Shown: one piece after another, positions 43,557 through 52,530 of the stretch
How positions within the stretch are numbered: the first letter of the stretch is position 1
How the letters are laid out: each line of letters begins with the position of its first letter
NCBI GenBank assembly: GCA_963813525.1
Contig: CAWEZI010000004.1
Location: 1-64,000 of the forward strand
Length of the DNA stretch: 64,000 bases
From: Bog-756 sp963813525
Lineage (GTDB): Bacteria > Actinomycetota > Acidimicrobiia > Acidimicrobiales > RAAP-2
Reading direction: 5' to 3'
Notes under the pieces: model-generated
The model's database searches: none
What the model was told of the DNA's origin: nothing
Seen by the model: the letters and a program-made list of their open reading frames with translations, nothing else
Program-made: the position numbers and the translations under genes

Positions 43557-45247
43557 GTCTTACTGTCCGTCCGACGAGCCGATATCCGTCTGGGGACGAA
43601 CATGACGGCCGCGGCCACCGCCGCGAACCACCCGGGAATGAGAACGACGGCCAGGACCAGGAGCGCCACCAGCAGCATGAGGTACTGGTCCCACGACCAC
43701 CCGGAGTCCACGGTCAGCGTGGCCGGGAGCGGCTGGGGCTTGGCATCGATCGAACTGCCGGCGGCGACGGATCCGGTGCAGGCGGCCGCGCTGCCCGCGC
43801 ATGACTGAGCGGCCGCGCCTCCGGCGGTGGCGGCCGCCGCTCCGGTGGCCGCCGTGCCTGCGGCGGTCGTCCCACCGGAGGTAACCGACGAGCCCGACGA
43901 ACCCGATGCCCCCACCGCCGCGGCCAGAGGGGAGCCGGCGCTGACCGGCGTCGACACCGCCGCCGCACCCCCGGTGCCCGTCGTGCACTGGGTGGGTCCC
44001 TGCTTGTCACAGGCAGGGGGGTAAGGCGCCGTCTCGGCCAGCAGGTTCGCCCCCGACGGAGTGAACGTCGGGTTGTTGCAACTCTGGATGTTGACGTTTT
44101 GAACCACGGCTCCCGGTATCTGGCGGATCTGGTTGAAACTGTCCTCCACCAGGTTGATGGGCATCGGTGAATAGCCGAGGGCAGCTGACTGCTGCTGGCC
44201 CTGACACATGGCGTAGTACGAGAAGGCGGCCAGTGTCGCCCCCTTGGCCGTACTGAAGCTCGACGTGCTGGTGATCTTGATGGGCAGGATCAGATAGCTG
44301 TAAGAAGAAAGCGGGTAGCTACGGGGATCCGGGTCGGTGTACACGCCGGCGAGGTTCTCGGTGAGATAGGTGGCGGGATCGTTGGGGTCCGAGGTATCCA
44401 CCTTGGCGGACAACAGGGAGACGGCCACGTTCTGGGGCGTGGGCTCGGTGTAGTAGCCCGCCGAGTTGAGCATCTGAGCCACCGGGAAGTGGTCGGACAG
44501 GGCGTAGGAGTAGTTCACATAACCGATGGAACCGTCGGCGTAGCTCTGTGAGACGTAACCGGCCACCCCCAGGTCGCCCGACTGGGCGATCATGGCGCCG
44601 GCCGTTGGATAGAAGGAGGTCGGACCACAGGCTGGGGCCCGACCCGACGTCGCGCAGTAGGCGTTCCAGACCGAGGGGTACTGGCTGATCATCCATTCGG
44701 TGAGCTCGTAACTGTCGCCGGCCCCGTCGGAGCGGACCACGGGGACGATCGACTGGTTGGGCAGGGTGAGCCCCGGGTTGTCGGCGGCCAGCGCAGGACT
44801 GTCCCAGTTAGTGATCTGACCGGTGAAGATCTTGGCGATGTTCTCCCCGGAAAGCCGAAGGTTGGTGACCTGCTGGCCGTCGATCTTGAGGTTGTACATG
44901 AAGACGGTCCCGCCGGCCGTGATCGGCATGTAGGCATAGGAGCCGGACGGGGGGTGCTCGGGTGCCGATCCGTCGGTCGGGTCGGTCTGGAAGGGGATAT
45001 CGGAGGCGGCGAAGTCGGTGAGGCCGCTGATGTAGTCCTGCCGACCCTGGGTGGAGCCGTTGGCGGTGAAGTTGACCCTCATCCCGAACTGCTGCACGTC
45101 GGCGATCCACTGGTCAAGGGCATTGGCCGACCACGAGGATCCTTCGCCGGAGATGGGGACGTAGCTGGTGGCGCCGGCGGGCAGGGCGCCGACCAGGAGG
45201 ACGGCCAGAACCGCCACCAGGGTGGCCAGCAGGCCGCGGCAGGGCAA
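43553..45247 (-). CDS. pstS: Phosphate-binding protein PstS with C-terminal membrane anchor
   Basis: A 564-aa substrate-binding protein. A signal peptide (residues 1-26) is followed by the phosphate-loop region GEGSSWSANALDQW, GSTQGRQDYISG, FAASDIPF and DGAGDSYELTEWM, the hallmark PstS binding segments. After residue ~430 comes a Gly/Ala/Ser-rich linker and a transmembrane helix (~522-548) with a basic tail. Normal PstS proteins lack this anchor. The start is TTG 45247. It overlaps the next gene by 4 nt. It binds phosphate or a similar oxyanion outside the membrane. Confidence 0.85.
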   Translation of the reverse strand: MPCRGLLATLVAVLAVLLVGALPAGATSYVPISGEGSSWSANALDQWIADVQQFGMRVNFTANGSTQGRQDYISGLTDFAASDIPFQTDPTDGSAPEHPPSGSYAYMPITAGGTVFMYNLKIDGQQVTNLRLSGENIAKIFTGQITNWDSPALAADNPGLTLPNQSIVPVVRSDGAGDSYELTEWMISQYPSVWNAYCATSGRAPACGPTSFYPTAGAMIAQSGDLGVAGYVSQSYADGSIGYVNYSYALSDHFPVAQMLNSAGYYTEPTPQNVAVSLLSAKVDTSDPNDPATYLTENLAGVYTDPDPRSYPLSSYSYLILPIKITSTSSFSTAKGATLAAFSYYAMCQGQQQSAALGYSPMPINLVEDSFNQIRQIPGAVVQNVNIQSCNNPTFTPSGANLLAETAPYPPACDKQGPTQCTTGTGGAAAVSTPVSAGSPLAAAVGASGSSGSSVTSGGTTAAGTAATGAAAATAGGAAAQSCAGSAAACTGSVAAGSSIDAKPQPLPATLTVDSGWSWDQYLMLLVALLVLAVVLIPGWFAAVAAAVMFVPRRISARRTDSKT

Positions 45248-45286
45248 GGTGCCGGTGTGGGGCGCCGCCAGTGGACCGAGCGGCGA

Positions 45287-46558
45287 TCATGCCAGACCCT
45301 GGGGGGCGGGGCCGGGGCCGCGGCGGATCACTGTGGTCCGGGCGGTGGGGGCGGAGGCGGCGACGTCGGCGGACGCCGGTGCACCCTGCTTACGGTTGAA
45401 CCTCTCCAGGTCCTTGGCCGACGAGGCAAGGACCCGACGGCGAGCGCGGGGTGAGAGGTGGCCCGGTCCCCATCCCCCGATCTTGCGGGCCACCAAGAAG
45501 AGGACGATGACCACCAGGAGGAGGAACGAGGCGCAGCCGAAGGCGCGGCTGGTGTAGGCGGGCACCCCGGCCTGCACCAGCTTGAGTGTCTCCAGGGGTA
45601 GCGAGACCATCGGCCCGTGGAGGGGGTTGGCGTTCATGTAACTGGTGAAGCCGGCGGTGAGGAGGACAGGCGAGGCCTCGCCGATGGATCGGGCGATTCC
45701 CAGGATGACGGCGGTGGCCAGGCCGGAGCGGGCCGTCGGGATGACCACCTGCCACTCACCCCGCCATCCCGGTGCCCCCAAGGCCGCCGCTGCCTCACGC
45801 AGGTTCCCGGGTACCAGACGCAGGGCCAGATCGGAGGCCCGGATGATGTACGGCAGCATCATGACGCTCAAGGCCAGGGCGGCGGCCAGCCCCGACCGCC
45901 CGAACCCGAACTCGAGGATCCAGGCCGCGTAGATGAAGAGGCCTGCCAGAATGCTGGGTAGGGCGGTCATGGCCTCGACCACCGTGCGGAAGAAGCGGGA
46001 GGGACGGCCCCGGGTCACATCGAGGTACACCGCCCCGACCAGGCCCAGGGGTACAGTGAGCACAACGGCGATCCCGACCATCCAGATGGTGCCCACCAGG
46101 GCATGGCCCATGCCGCCTTGGGTGAGCGGGGCCAGTGGTCCCGCCCGCGACATGTCCTGTGTGTAGAAGTTGAGGTGGTCCAGGGCGGCCCAGCCCTTGG
46201 CCAGCGTGAAGAAGACCACGGTGCCGAGGGCCCCGAAGGCGATGACTGCACACGATGCCATGAGGACGGTCATGATGGCGTCGCGCACCACCTGCCCGTC
46301 GTCGTCGAGGGACACGAGCGTGGCGTAGACGGCCAGAAATGCCAGGTAGCCGACCAGGCTGAGGGCCACCGGTCCCGACAGGGCGGTCAGAAGATCGAGC
46401 AGGAAGGCCACCGAGATGCCGGCAACGGCCGCCCCTACCAGGTTGAAAACCTTTGCGCCGCCGAACCCGCCCAGCTTGCGACGCTTCTGAGGAGGCCGTG
46501 GCGCAGCGTCGAGCGCCGATGCCCCTTCGGCCCTCTCGGCCAGATCGGTGGTGGTCAT
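45287..46558 (-). CDS. pstA: Phosphate ABC transporter permease PstA
   Basis: A 424-aa permease with eight hydrophobic helices, two of them extra N-terminal ones. The BPD-transport EAA-type loop is REAAAALGAPGWRGEWQVVIP, and MTALPSILAGLFIYA is a PstA signature. The start at ATG 46558 shares a base with the pstC stop (TGATG). It forms the channel with PstC in the plasma membrane. It is longer than typical PstA (~290 aa) because of N- and C-terminal extensions. Confidence 0.9.
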   Translation of the reverse strand: MTTTDLAERAEGASALDAAPRPPQKRRKLGGFGGAKVFNLVGAAVAGISVAFLLDLLTALSGPVALSLVGYLAFLAVYATLVSLDDDGQVVRDAIMTVLMASCAVIAFGALGTVVFFTLAKGWAALDHLNFYTQDMSRAGPLAPLTQGGMGHALVGTIWMVGIAVVLTVPLGLVGAVYLDVTRGRPSRFFRTVVEAMTALPSILAGLFIYAAWILEFGFGRSGLAAALALSVMMLPYIIRASDLALRLVPGNLREAAAALGAPGWRGEWQVVIPTARSGLATAVILGIARSIGEASPVLLTAGFTSYMNANPLHGPMVSLPLETLKLVQAGVPAYTSRAFGCASFLLLVVIVLFLVARKIGGWGPGHLSPRARRRVLASSAKDLERFNRKQGAPASADVAASAPTARTTVIRRGPGPAPQGLA

Positions 46559-47580
46559 CAGTCGTCGCTTTCTGCGCCCGAGCGCGACCGGGCCACGACC
46601 GCCGACGCCGAAAAGTTGACGATCAAGGTGAGGGCGAAGAGGGCCAGGCCGGCGGCCATGAGGGCTGACACGCCGAAGGAGGACGACTCCCCGACCAGGT
46701 TGGCGATGAGATACGAGATCGAGTTGCCACCGCTCTGCAGGAAATGGAAATTGGCTGTGTAGACAGGCGAGATGATGAGGATGACCACGATGGTCTCGCC
46801 CAAGGCCCGCCCCAGGCCGAGCATGGTCCCGCCGATGATCCCCCCCTTGCCGAAGGGCAACACAACCGAGCGGATCATCCCCCACCGGGTGGACCCGAGG
46901 GCGTAGGCCCCCTCCCGCTCACCCAGAGGCGCCTGCGAGAATGACTCGCGCATGACCGAGGTGAGGATGGGGATCACCATGAGCGAAACGGCCACTCCGG
47001 CTACGAACGTGGAGGCCGTGAATTCGTGCCCGAGATCGGTCGGGTTGGTGGCCCCCGTACCGTTGACCTTGAAGATCGGGATCCAGCCCAGCCACACCGA
47101 CAGCCACCGGGAGATGCTGATGATCCGGGTCTGGAGGAAGTAGAGCGCCCACAGGCCGTAGACGACGCTGGGGACGGCCGCCATCAGGTCGACCAACGAC
47201 ACCAGGGGGCGCTTGAGGCGGTCCGGTGCAATCTCGGAGATGAACAGGGCCAGCCCGAGCGAGATGGGGATGGCGATCACCACGGCCACCAGGGCGATGA
47301 ACAGGGTGTCGGCCATGATGCCGGCGATCCCGAAGTGGTGGATGTCCGGCTCCCACGCCTGGGTGGTCAGGAACTTGAGCTTGGCCACCCGGATGGCCGA
47401 GGATGCCTTGATGGCCAAGAAGAGCCCGATGGCGGCAAAAACGGCCAGGACCACCACGCTGCCCGATCGGGTGAGTCCCCGGAAGACGCGGTCACCGGTT
47501 CCCGGCTTGGCGATGACGGCGCGCCTGTCACGATCGACAGGTGCGACCTCGTCCGTGCGGGGCGTGACGGTGGTGGTCAC
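46558..47580 (-). CDS. pstC: Phosphate ABC transporter permease PstC
   Basis: A 340-aa permease with about six helices. Signature segments are FGIAGIMADTLFIALVAVVI, SLVDLMAAVPSVVYGLWALY and the loop EREGAYALGSTRWGMIRSVVLP. The start is GTG 47580, five bases after the upstream gene and preceded by GGGGCGG. A 25-aa charged cytoplasmic N-terminus precedes the first helix. It pairs with PstA. Confidence 0.9.
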   Translation of the reverse strand: MTTTVTPRTDEVAPVDRDRRAVIAKPGTGDRVFRGLTRSGSVVVLAVFAAIGLFLAIKASSAIRVAKLKFLTTQAWEPDIHHFGIAGIMADTLFIALVAVVIAIPISLGLALFISEIAPDRLKRPLVSLVDLMAAVPSVVYGLWALYFLQTRIISISRWLSVWLGWIPIFKVNGTGATNPTDLGHEFTASTFVAGVAVSLMVIPILTSVMRESFSQAPLGEREGAYALGSTRWGMIRSVVLPFGKGGIIGGTMLGLGRALGETIVVILIISPVYTANFHFLQSGGNSISYLIANLVGESSSFGVSALMAAGLALFALTLIVNFSASAVVARSRSGAESDD

Positions 47581-47585
47581 CTTGG

Positions 47586-48476
47586 CTACCGCCCCGCCGG
47601 TGCGGGCAGTCGTTGGGCACTGTCCGGCGCGACCGGGCGAGAGGTCGGCCCGTGCCCCTCGTCCGATTCCGGGTCTGCCCGTCCCCGGCGACGGCTCAGG
47701 AAAACCGCCAAAGCGCCCAAGAGGAGGGCCACGACGAGAAGCGTTATGCCGACCACCGTCCGCGTGTTGGTGGAGCCGGCGGGCGGAGGTGACACCACCC
47801 GCCAGGTGAAACCGCCCGGGTCGGCCGAGGTCCGGGTGAAGGCGATCTGGGTGTTCCAGTAGTTGGTCACCGCCCCGTGCACATTGGCGCACAGGATGCC
47901 GCCCTCCCAGGTGGCCTTCTTGGTGCCGTGAGGGAACAATTCGCCGAGGTAGGAGGAGTAGCGTGTCCAGCTGAACTGCGGAAGGGTCATCACCTGCCCG
48001 GTGCCCTCGGCTGTGTTGACGGCGCCGAAGTAGGCCCCGTAGGAGATGTACCCGTACCAGCGGCTCGGGAACTCCCCCCTGTAACTGGCTTCGGTGGGGT
48101 TGTGACCGGCGGGAACCAGGTAGCTGTAGACGTGGAAGCCCTGGTGGGCCGTGTCGCCCGGGCAGCTGGCGCCAGAGGGCAGGCTCACCCCGTAGGCGGT
48201 CCCCAACCCGCCCGAGTCGAGAGGTGCCCCGGTGTTCGGCTGGATGATCGTCGCCGTCCCTGTGGTGGCTGCCCAGGCGGTGGCCGGCGCGGCCAGCAGC
48301 CACAAAGCGCACACCACCGGCAGCCCGATGGCCGCCCACGAGCTCAGGACACCCCGCTCCCCCGTGTCCGGCGAGAGACGACGCTGCGGGAGGTGTGGCG
48401 AGAGACGACGACGGACGCCCGTGCGCGCTGCCGGGCCCGGGCTTCCCTCAACACTGGCGACGGTGTCGACCTCCAC
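47586..48476 (-). CDS. Membrane-anchored CGDTAH-domain protein
   Basis: A 296-aa protein with a long basic N-terminus, a signal/anchor helix (~47-69), and an extracellular domain with SCPGDTAHQGFHVYSYLV (Cys105), YFGAVNTAEGTGQV, EGGILCANVHGA (Cys196), NYWNTQIAF and GFTWRV. A C-terminal transmembrane helix (~240-262) is followed by SRRRGR. It is paralogous to the 308-aa protein and to the first domain of the 1136-aa protein. It is probably a surface subunit of the same transporter complex. Confidence 0.7.
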   Translation of the reverse strand: MEVDTVASVEGSPGPAARTGVRRRLSPHLPQRRLSPDTGERGVLSSWAAIGLPVVCALWLLAAPATAWAATTGTATIIQPNTGAPLDSGGLGTAYGVSLPSGASCPGDTAHQGFHVYSYLVPAGHNPTEASYRGEFPSRWYGYISYGAYFGAVNTAEGTGQVMTLPQFSWTRYSSYLGELFPHGTKKATWEGGILCANVHGAVTNYWNTQIAFTRTSADPGGFTWRVVSPPPAGSTNTRTVVGITLLVVALLLGALAVFLSRRRGRADPESDEGHGPTSRPVAPDSAQRLPAPAGR

Positions 48477-48493
48477 CGGTTGGCCCGCCCTCG

Positions 48494-51400
48494 TCAGTTC
48501 GCGCCGTAGAAGGGCGCACCGAAGGCGAAGACGCCGCCGTCCCCTCCAGCCAGCCAGTAGCCACCGCTGGCGCTGTCCGCCGCCGCACCCACGATGGGCT
48601 TGTTGAGGGTCACGCCGCCCAGCGAGCCGTGGAAGCGGGCGTTACCGAAGGCGAACACACCACCATCGGCAGCCACCAGCAGGTAACCGGCTCCAGAGGT
48701 CGTGGTGGCGATGCTCACGATGGGCTTGTTGAGGGTGACGTTGCCCAGCGATCCGCGGAAGCCGGCGTTGCCGAAGGCGAACACACCACCATCGGCAGCC
48801 ACCAGCCAGTAACCGCCACCGGTGGGTGTGGCGGCGATCCCCACGATGGGCTTGTTGAGGGTGACGCCACCCAGCGATCCGTGGAAGCCGGCGTTGCCGA
48901 AGGCGAACACACCACCATCGGCAGCCACCAGCCAGTAACCGCCACCGCTGGGTGTGCCGGCGATCCCCACGATGGGCTTGTTGAGGGTGACGCCACCCAG
49001 CGATCCGTGGAAGCCGGCGTCACCGAAGGAGAAGACCCCACCATCGGCAGCCACCAGCCAGTAACCCTGGCCGCTGGGTGTGGCCGCCATACCCACGATG
49101 GGCGAGTTGAGCGTCGTGCCAGCCAGCGAGCCGTGGGTCCGGGCCGAACCGAAGGGGGCCACATCGCCGGCGGAGTCGGTCAGCCAGTAACCGGTGCCGC
49201 CGGGGGCAGCAGCGGCACCCACCACGTTCCCGTTGAGCGTGGTGGGCGCCTTGACCGGCGGAGGACTGACCACGGTCAGGGTGAAGGACTGGACCGCCGG
49301 GGACCCGATCCCGTTGGTGGCGGTGAAGGTGACGGGGAAGCTGCCGGTGGCCGATGGGTTGCCCGACAGCACGCCGGTGGCGGCGGTGAAGGTGACTCCC
49401 GCGGGTAGCGTGCCCGACTGGGTCAGGGTCGGCGTCGGTGTTCCGCTGGCCCTCACCGTGAACGAGTTGGCCTGGCCCGTGGTGAACGAGGCCGAGGCGG
49501 CCGAGTTGAAGGCGGGCGGGCCGTCGACGGTCAGCGTGAAATGCTGCACTGCGTCGGGAACGGCGCCGTTGGTGGCGGTGAAGGTGACGGGGAAGATGCC
49601 ACTGGCGGTCGGCGTGCCGCTCAACGAGCCGGCGCTGAAGGTGACCCCGGCGGGCAGGGCTCCCGACTCGCTGATGGTCGGCGTCGGGGTGCCGGTGGCC
49701 GTCGGGGTGAAGGTGCCGGCCGTTCCCACCGTGAATGTGGTGGCGGCGGCCGACGTGATCACCGGAACCGAGGCCACGGTCAGCGTGAAGTCCTGGATGG
49801 CGTTGGGCGAGATGCCGTTGCTGGCGGTGAAGGTGATCGGGAAGGAACCGGTCGCTGTCGGGGTGCCGGTCAGCTTGCCCCCGGTGAAGGTCACGCCGGC
49901 GGGCAGAGCGCCGGCCTCGGCGAAGGTCGGGGTCGGGAAGCCGGTGGCCGCCGGGGTGAACGAGCTGTCCACTCCTTCGGTGAAGGTGGTGCTGGCCGCC
50001 GACGTGATGGTCGGCGGACCGTCGACCGTCAGCACGAAGGCCTGGACGGCGTTGGGCGTGAAGCCGTTGGCGGCGGTGAAGTTGATCGGGAAGGTGCCGG
50101 TCACGGTGGGGGTGCCGGTGAGCTCGGTGCCGTTGTAGGTGACGCCGGCAGGCAGGGCTCCCGACTCGGTGATGACCGGGGTCGGGGTGCCAGTGGCCAG
50201 CGGGGTGAAGCTGCCGGCGGCGCCCTTGGTGAAGGTGGTGCTGGCAGCCGAGGTGATGGCGGGCGCTATGCCCACACTCAGCGTGAAGTCCTGGGTGGCG
50301 TTGGGCGTGAACCCGTTGGCCGCCGTGAAGGTGATCGGGAAGGAACCGGTCTGGGTGGGCGTGCCGGTGAGCTCCGTGCCGTTGTAGGTCACCCCGGTGG
50401 GCAGGGTGCCCGCCTCGGTAATGGTCGGGGCCGGGGTGCCGGTGGCCGTCGGGGTGAAGGTGGAGTCCACGCCCTCGCTGAAGGCGGCGCTGTCAGCCGA
50501 GGTGAAGCTGGGGGCCCCGCCGACCGACAGCGTGAAGTCCTGGGTGGCGTTCGACGGGATCCCGTTGGCCGCCGTGAAGGTGATCGGGAAGGTACCGCTC
50601 TCGGTCGGGGTACCCGTGAGCTCCGTGCCGTTGTAGGTGACGCCGGTGGGCAAGGGCCCCGACTCGGTGATGGTCGGCGTGGGAGAGCCGGTGGCCACCG
50701 GGCTGAAGGTGCCGGCGGTGCCCTTCGTGAAGCTGGCGCTGTTGGGTGAGGTGATCGTCGGGGGGGTCCCCACGGTCAGCGTGAAGTCCTGGGTGGCGTC
50801 GGGCGAGATGCCGTTGCTGGCCGTGAAGGTGATGGGGAAGGTGCCGGCCTGGGTGGGCGTGCCGGTGAGCTCGGTGCCGTTGTAGGTGACCCCGGTGGGC
50901 AGGGTGCCCGACTCGGTGATGGTCGGGGTCGGCGACCCGGTGGCGACCGGGGTGAAGCTACTGGCCACGCCCTCGGCGAAGCCGGTGCTGGCGGGTGAGG
51001 TGAAGGACGGCGGTCCCCCCACGGTGAGAGTAAAAGCCTGGGTGCCCGGGTCGCCGATGCCGTTGGTGGCGGTGAAGGTGATCGGGAAGGTGCCGGCCTG
51101 GGTCGGGGTGCCGGTCAGCTTGCCCCCGCTGAAAGTGACCCCGGTGGGCAGGGTGCCCGACTCGGTGATGGTCGGGGTGGGTGTTCCTTTAGCCGTGGGC
51201 GTGAAACTGCTGGCGGCTCCCTCGGTGAAGCTGGCGCTGTCGGCCGAGGTGATGGCGGCGAAGCTGCTGCCGGCCGGACCCGGGATGGCCGTCCAGGTGT
51301 ACCCGTTCGGGTCGGTGCCACTGGCGTTGAAAGTGAACTGCACGTTCCAGTTGTCGGTGAGGGTGCCCGCACTGTTGGCGCAGGCGATGCCGCCCTCCCA

Positions 51401-51904
51401 CACACCACTCGTGTCGTCGGTATAGAGCACCTGACTGGATGAGAGTGCCAGTCCGAACTCGAATTCGGGGAGCTGGGTGATCTGGCCGGTGTTGATGGCC
51501 GTCTCGAGCGGTCCGACGTAGGTGCCCGTGTTGTCGAAGAGGCCCAGACCCTGGGAGGGACCGCTTTTCCCGCTGAATGTCGTATCGCCGATGGTGGCGC
51601 CTTGCTCGACCAGGTACGTCCATACGTCGTAGCCGTCGTGGGCGGTGTCGCCCGTGCAGTGGGCCTGAGGGGGAAGAGAGATGTTGAACACGGTGTCCGA
51701 CCCCCCCGTGGCCAGAAAGTCGCTATTGGCAGGATTGACGGGGGTGGCGACGGCGTTGAGCGTCGCCGCTGACGAAGGGGTGGCCGCGGCCACGACCAGC
51801 GTGGCCGCGGCCAGGGCGACAGCCGCCACTGCGGTCAGGGTGATCCGGATCGATCGGGTCAAGGTGGACCGGCTTTCTGTTCTCACGCTGCTCTCTTCTC
51901 GCAC
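48494..51904 (-). CDS. Giant secreted Ig-repeat protein, first gene of the Pst-like cluster
   Basis: A 1136-aa protein with a signal peptide (cleavage near residue 47). Residues ~48-210 are a CGDTAH domain (Cys83, Cys175). Eight tandem ~83-aa Ig-like (He_PIG-type) repeats follow, each with GTPTPTITESG, LP(T/A)GVTYNG, LTGTPT and FPITFTA(S/A)NG. The end has six ~42-aa GYWLVAADGGVFAFG repeats. No membrane anchor is seen, so it may be released or bound by other cluster products. The start may be GTG 51904 or GTG 51886. The next gene follows after 17 bp. Confidence 0.8.
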   Translation of the reverse strand: MREESSVRTESRSTLTRSIRITLTAVAAVALAAATLVVAAATPSSAATLNAVATPVNPANSDFLATGGSDTVFNISLPPQAHCTGDTAHDGYDVWTYLVEQGATIGDTTFSGKSGPSQGLGLFDNTGTYVGPLETAINTGQITQLPEFEFGLALSSSQVLYTDDTSGVWEGGIACANSAGTLTDNWNVQFTFNASGTDPNGYTWTAIPGPAGSSFAAITSADSASFTEGAASSFTPTAKGTPTPTITESGTLPTGVTFSGGKLTGTPTQAGTFPITFTATNGIGDPGTQAFTLTVGGPPSFTSPASTGFAEGVASSFTPVATGSPTPTITESGTLPTGVTYNGTELTGTPTQAGTFPITFTASNGISPDATQDFTLTVGTPPTITSPNSASFTKGTAGTFSPVATGSPTPTITESGPLPTGVTYNGTELTGTPTESGTFPITFTAANGIPSNATQDFTLSVGGAPSFTSADSAAFSEGVDSTFTPTATGTPAPTITEAGTLPTGVTYNGTELTGTPTQTGSFPITFTAANGFTPNATQDFTLSVGIAPAITSAASTTFTKGAAGSFTPLATGTPTPVITESGALPAGVTYNGTELTGTPTVTGTFPINFTAANGFTPNAVQAFVLTVDGPPTITSAASTTFTEGVDSSFTPAATGFPTPTFAEAGALPAGVTFTGGKLTGTPTATGSFPITFTASNGISPNAIQDFTLTVASVPVITSAAATTFTVGTAGTFTPTATGTPTPTISESGALPAGVTFSAGSLSGTPTASGIFPVTFTATNGAVPDAVQHFTLTVDGPPAFNSAASASFTTGQANSFTVRASGTPTPTLTQSGTLPAGVTFTAATGVLSGNPSATGSFPVTFTATNGIGSPAVQSFTLTVVSPPPVKAPTTLNGNVVGAAAAPGGTGYWLTDSAGDVAPFGSARTHGSLAGTTLNSPIVGMAATPSGQGYWLVAADGGVFSFGDAGFHGSLGGVTLNKPIVGIAGTPSGGGYWLVAADGGVFAFGNAGFHGSLGGVTLNKPIVGIAATPTGGGYWLVAADGGVFAFGNAGFRGSLGNVTLNKPIVSIATTTSGAGYLLVAADGGVFAFGNARFHGSLGGVTLNKPIVGAAADSASGGYWLAGGDGGVFAFGAPFYGAN
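48500..49200 (-). repeat. About 126-bp tandem repeats encoding GYWLVA units
   Basis: Six in-frame units of ~42 codons at the 3' end of the giant gene. The middle four are nearly identical at DNA level (for example the shared block CACACCACCATCGGCAGCCA), implying recent duplication or gene conversion. Confidence 0.8.
49260..51250 (-). repeat. Eight ~249-bp tandem repeats encoding Ig-like domains
   Basis: Each unit is 83 codons (the last 85). Units 2-5 share runs such as GTGCCGTTGTAGGTGAC (plus strand) and are most alike. The array could contract or expand by recombination without losing frame. Confidence 0.8.
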
Positions 51905-52484
51905 TCTCGGTACTGCTGGTCGGACGTTGGTGGCCTGTCGGACAGCGGCATGTGGCGCTGTGTCAGCTGATTACCTGCGGTTTGTTTCCTGACTCTGTTC
52001 TGTGCCTTGTGTTGTGGGTGATGTGCTTTGTGTTGTGGGCATGTGCTTTGTGTTGTGGGCCCTCATGAGCAGGGCGGGCCCGCCGACGAAAGGGGAGGCT
52101 GACCCCGTAACCACGCTCCTACGGTGCCCGCACGCATCGTCGAAGGTCGCTGGTGGCGTGCACCTACGCCATCTCCTCGGCGTAAGGCGTATGCCATGAC
52201 GATCCCCCCTCGACATCAGGGCTACGACCATCGCTCAGCGGTCGAATGCCCCAAGACCTTCCCGAACTAGATAAAGCCTAGCTAATTACTAAATATGGTG
52301 GAAAGCTAAACTTAGGAGGGGAAAACCCACCCTGTCAAGGGCGGCCCTCGAACCAATTACGGATTTTCCCTGCTCGGAGGTGGTCGAAAGGCCGCACGGA
52401 CACCGACCACGGCGCCGGAGCGGCCTCGATCCACCAATTTCTGCCGGCCTGCGGTTGCGTCCGGGCCTCGCGCGTGGTTTGCTA
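51905..52484. other. Divergent regulatory region between the Pst-like cluster and groEL
   Basis: About 580 bp without a gene. It contains three tandem 20-bp repeats (52001-52060), an imperfect hairpin (CCTACGCC and GGCGTAAGG, about 52163-52188), and an AT-rich stretch (about 52260-52320), which is unusual for this genome and a likely promoter region. No Pho box could be assigned by eye. Confidence 0.5.
52001..52060. repeat. Three tandem 20-bp repeats
   Basis: Units at 52001-52020, 52021-52040 and 52041-52060. The last two are identical (ATGTGCTTTGTGTTGTGGGC) and the first differs at a few bases. They lie about 100 bp upstream of the giant gene. Confidence 0.9.
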
Positions 52485-52511
52485 TTAGCACTCGACAGTG
52501 CAGAGTGCTAA
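52485..52511 (+). promoter_or_regulatory. CIRCE element (HrcA operator) of groEL
   Basis: A perfect CIRCE inverted repeat: TTAGCACTC (52485-52493), 9-nt spacer, GAGTGCTAA (52503-52511). It lies 20 bp before the groEL start and should be bound by the heat-shock repressor HrcA. Confidence 0.96.
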
Positions 52512-52530
52512 CGACACGGAGGAACACCTG

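Noticed and set aside
49194..51425. Long Val/Pro-rich plus-strand frames
   Set aside because: Shadows of the Ig-repeat array on the other strand.
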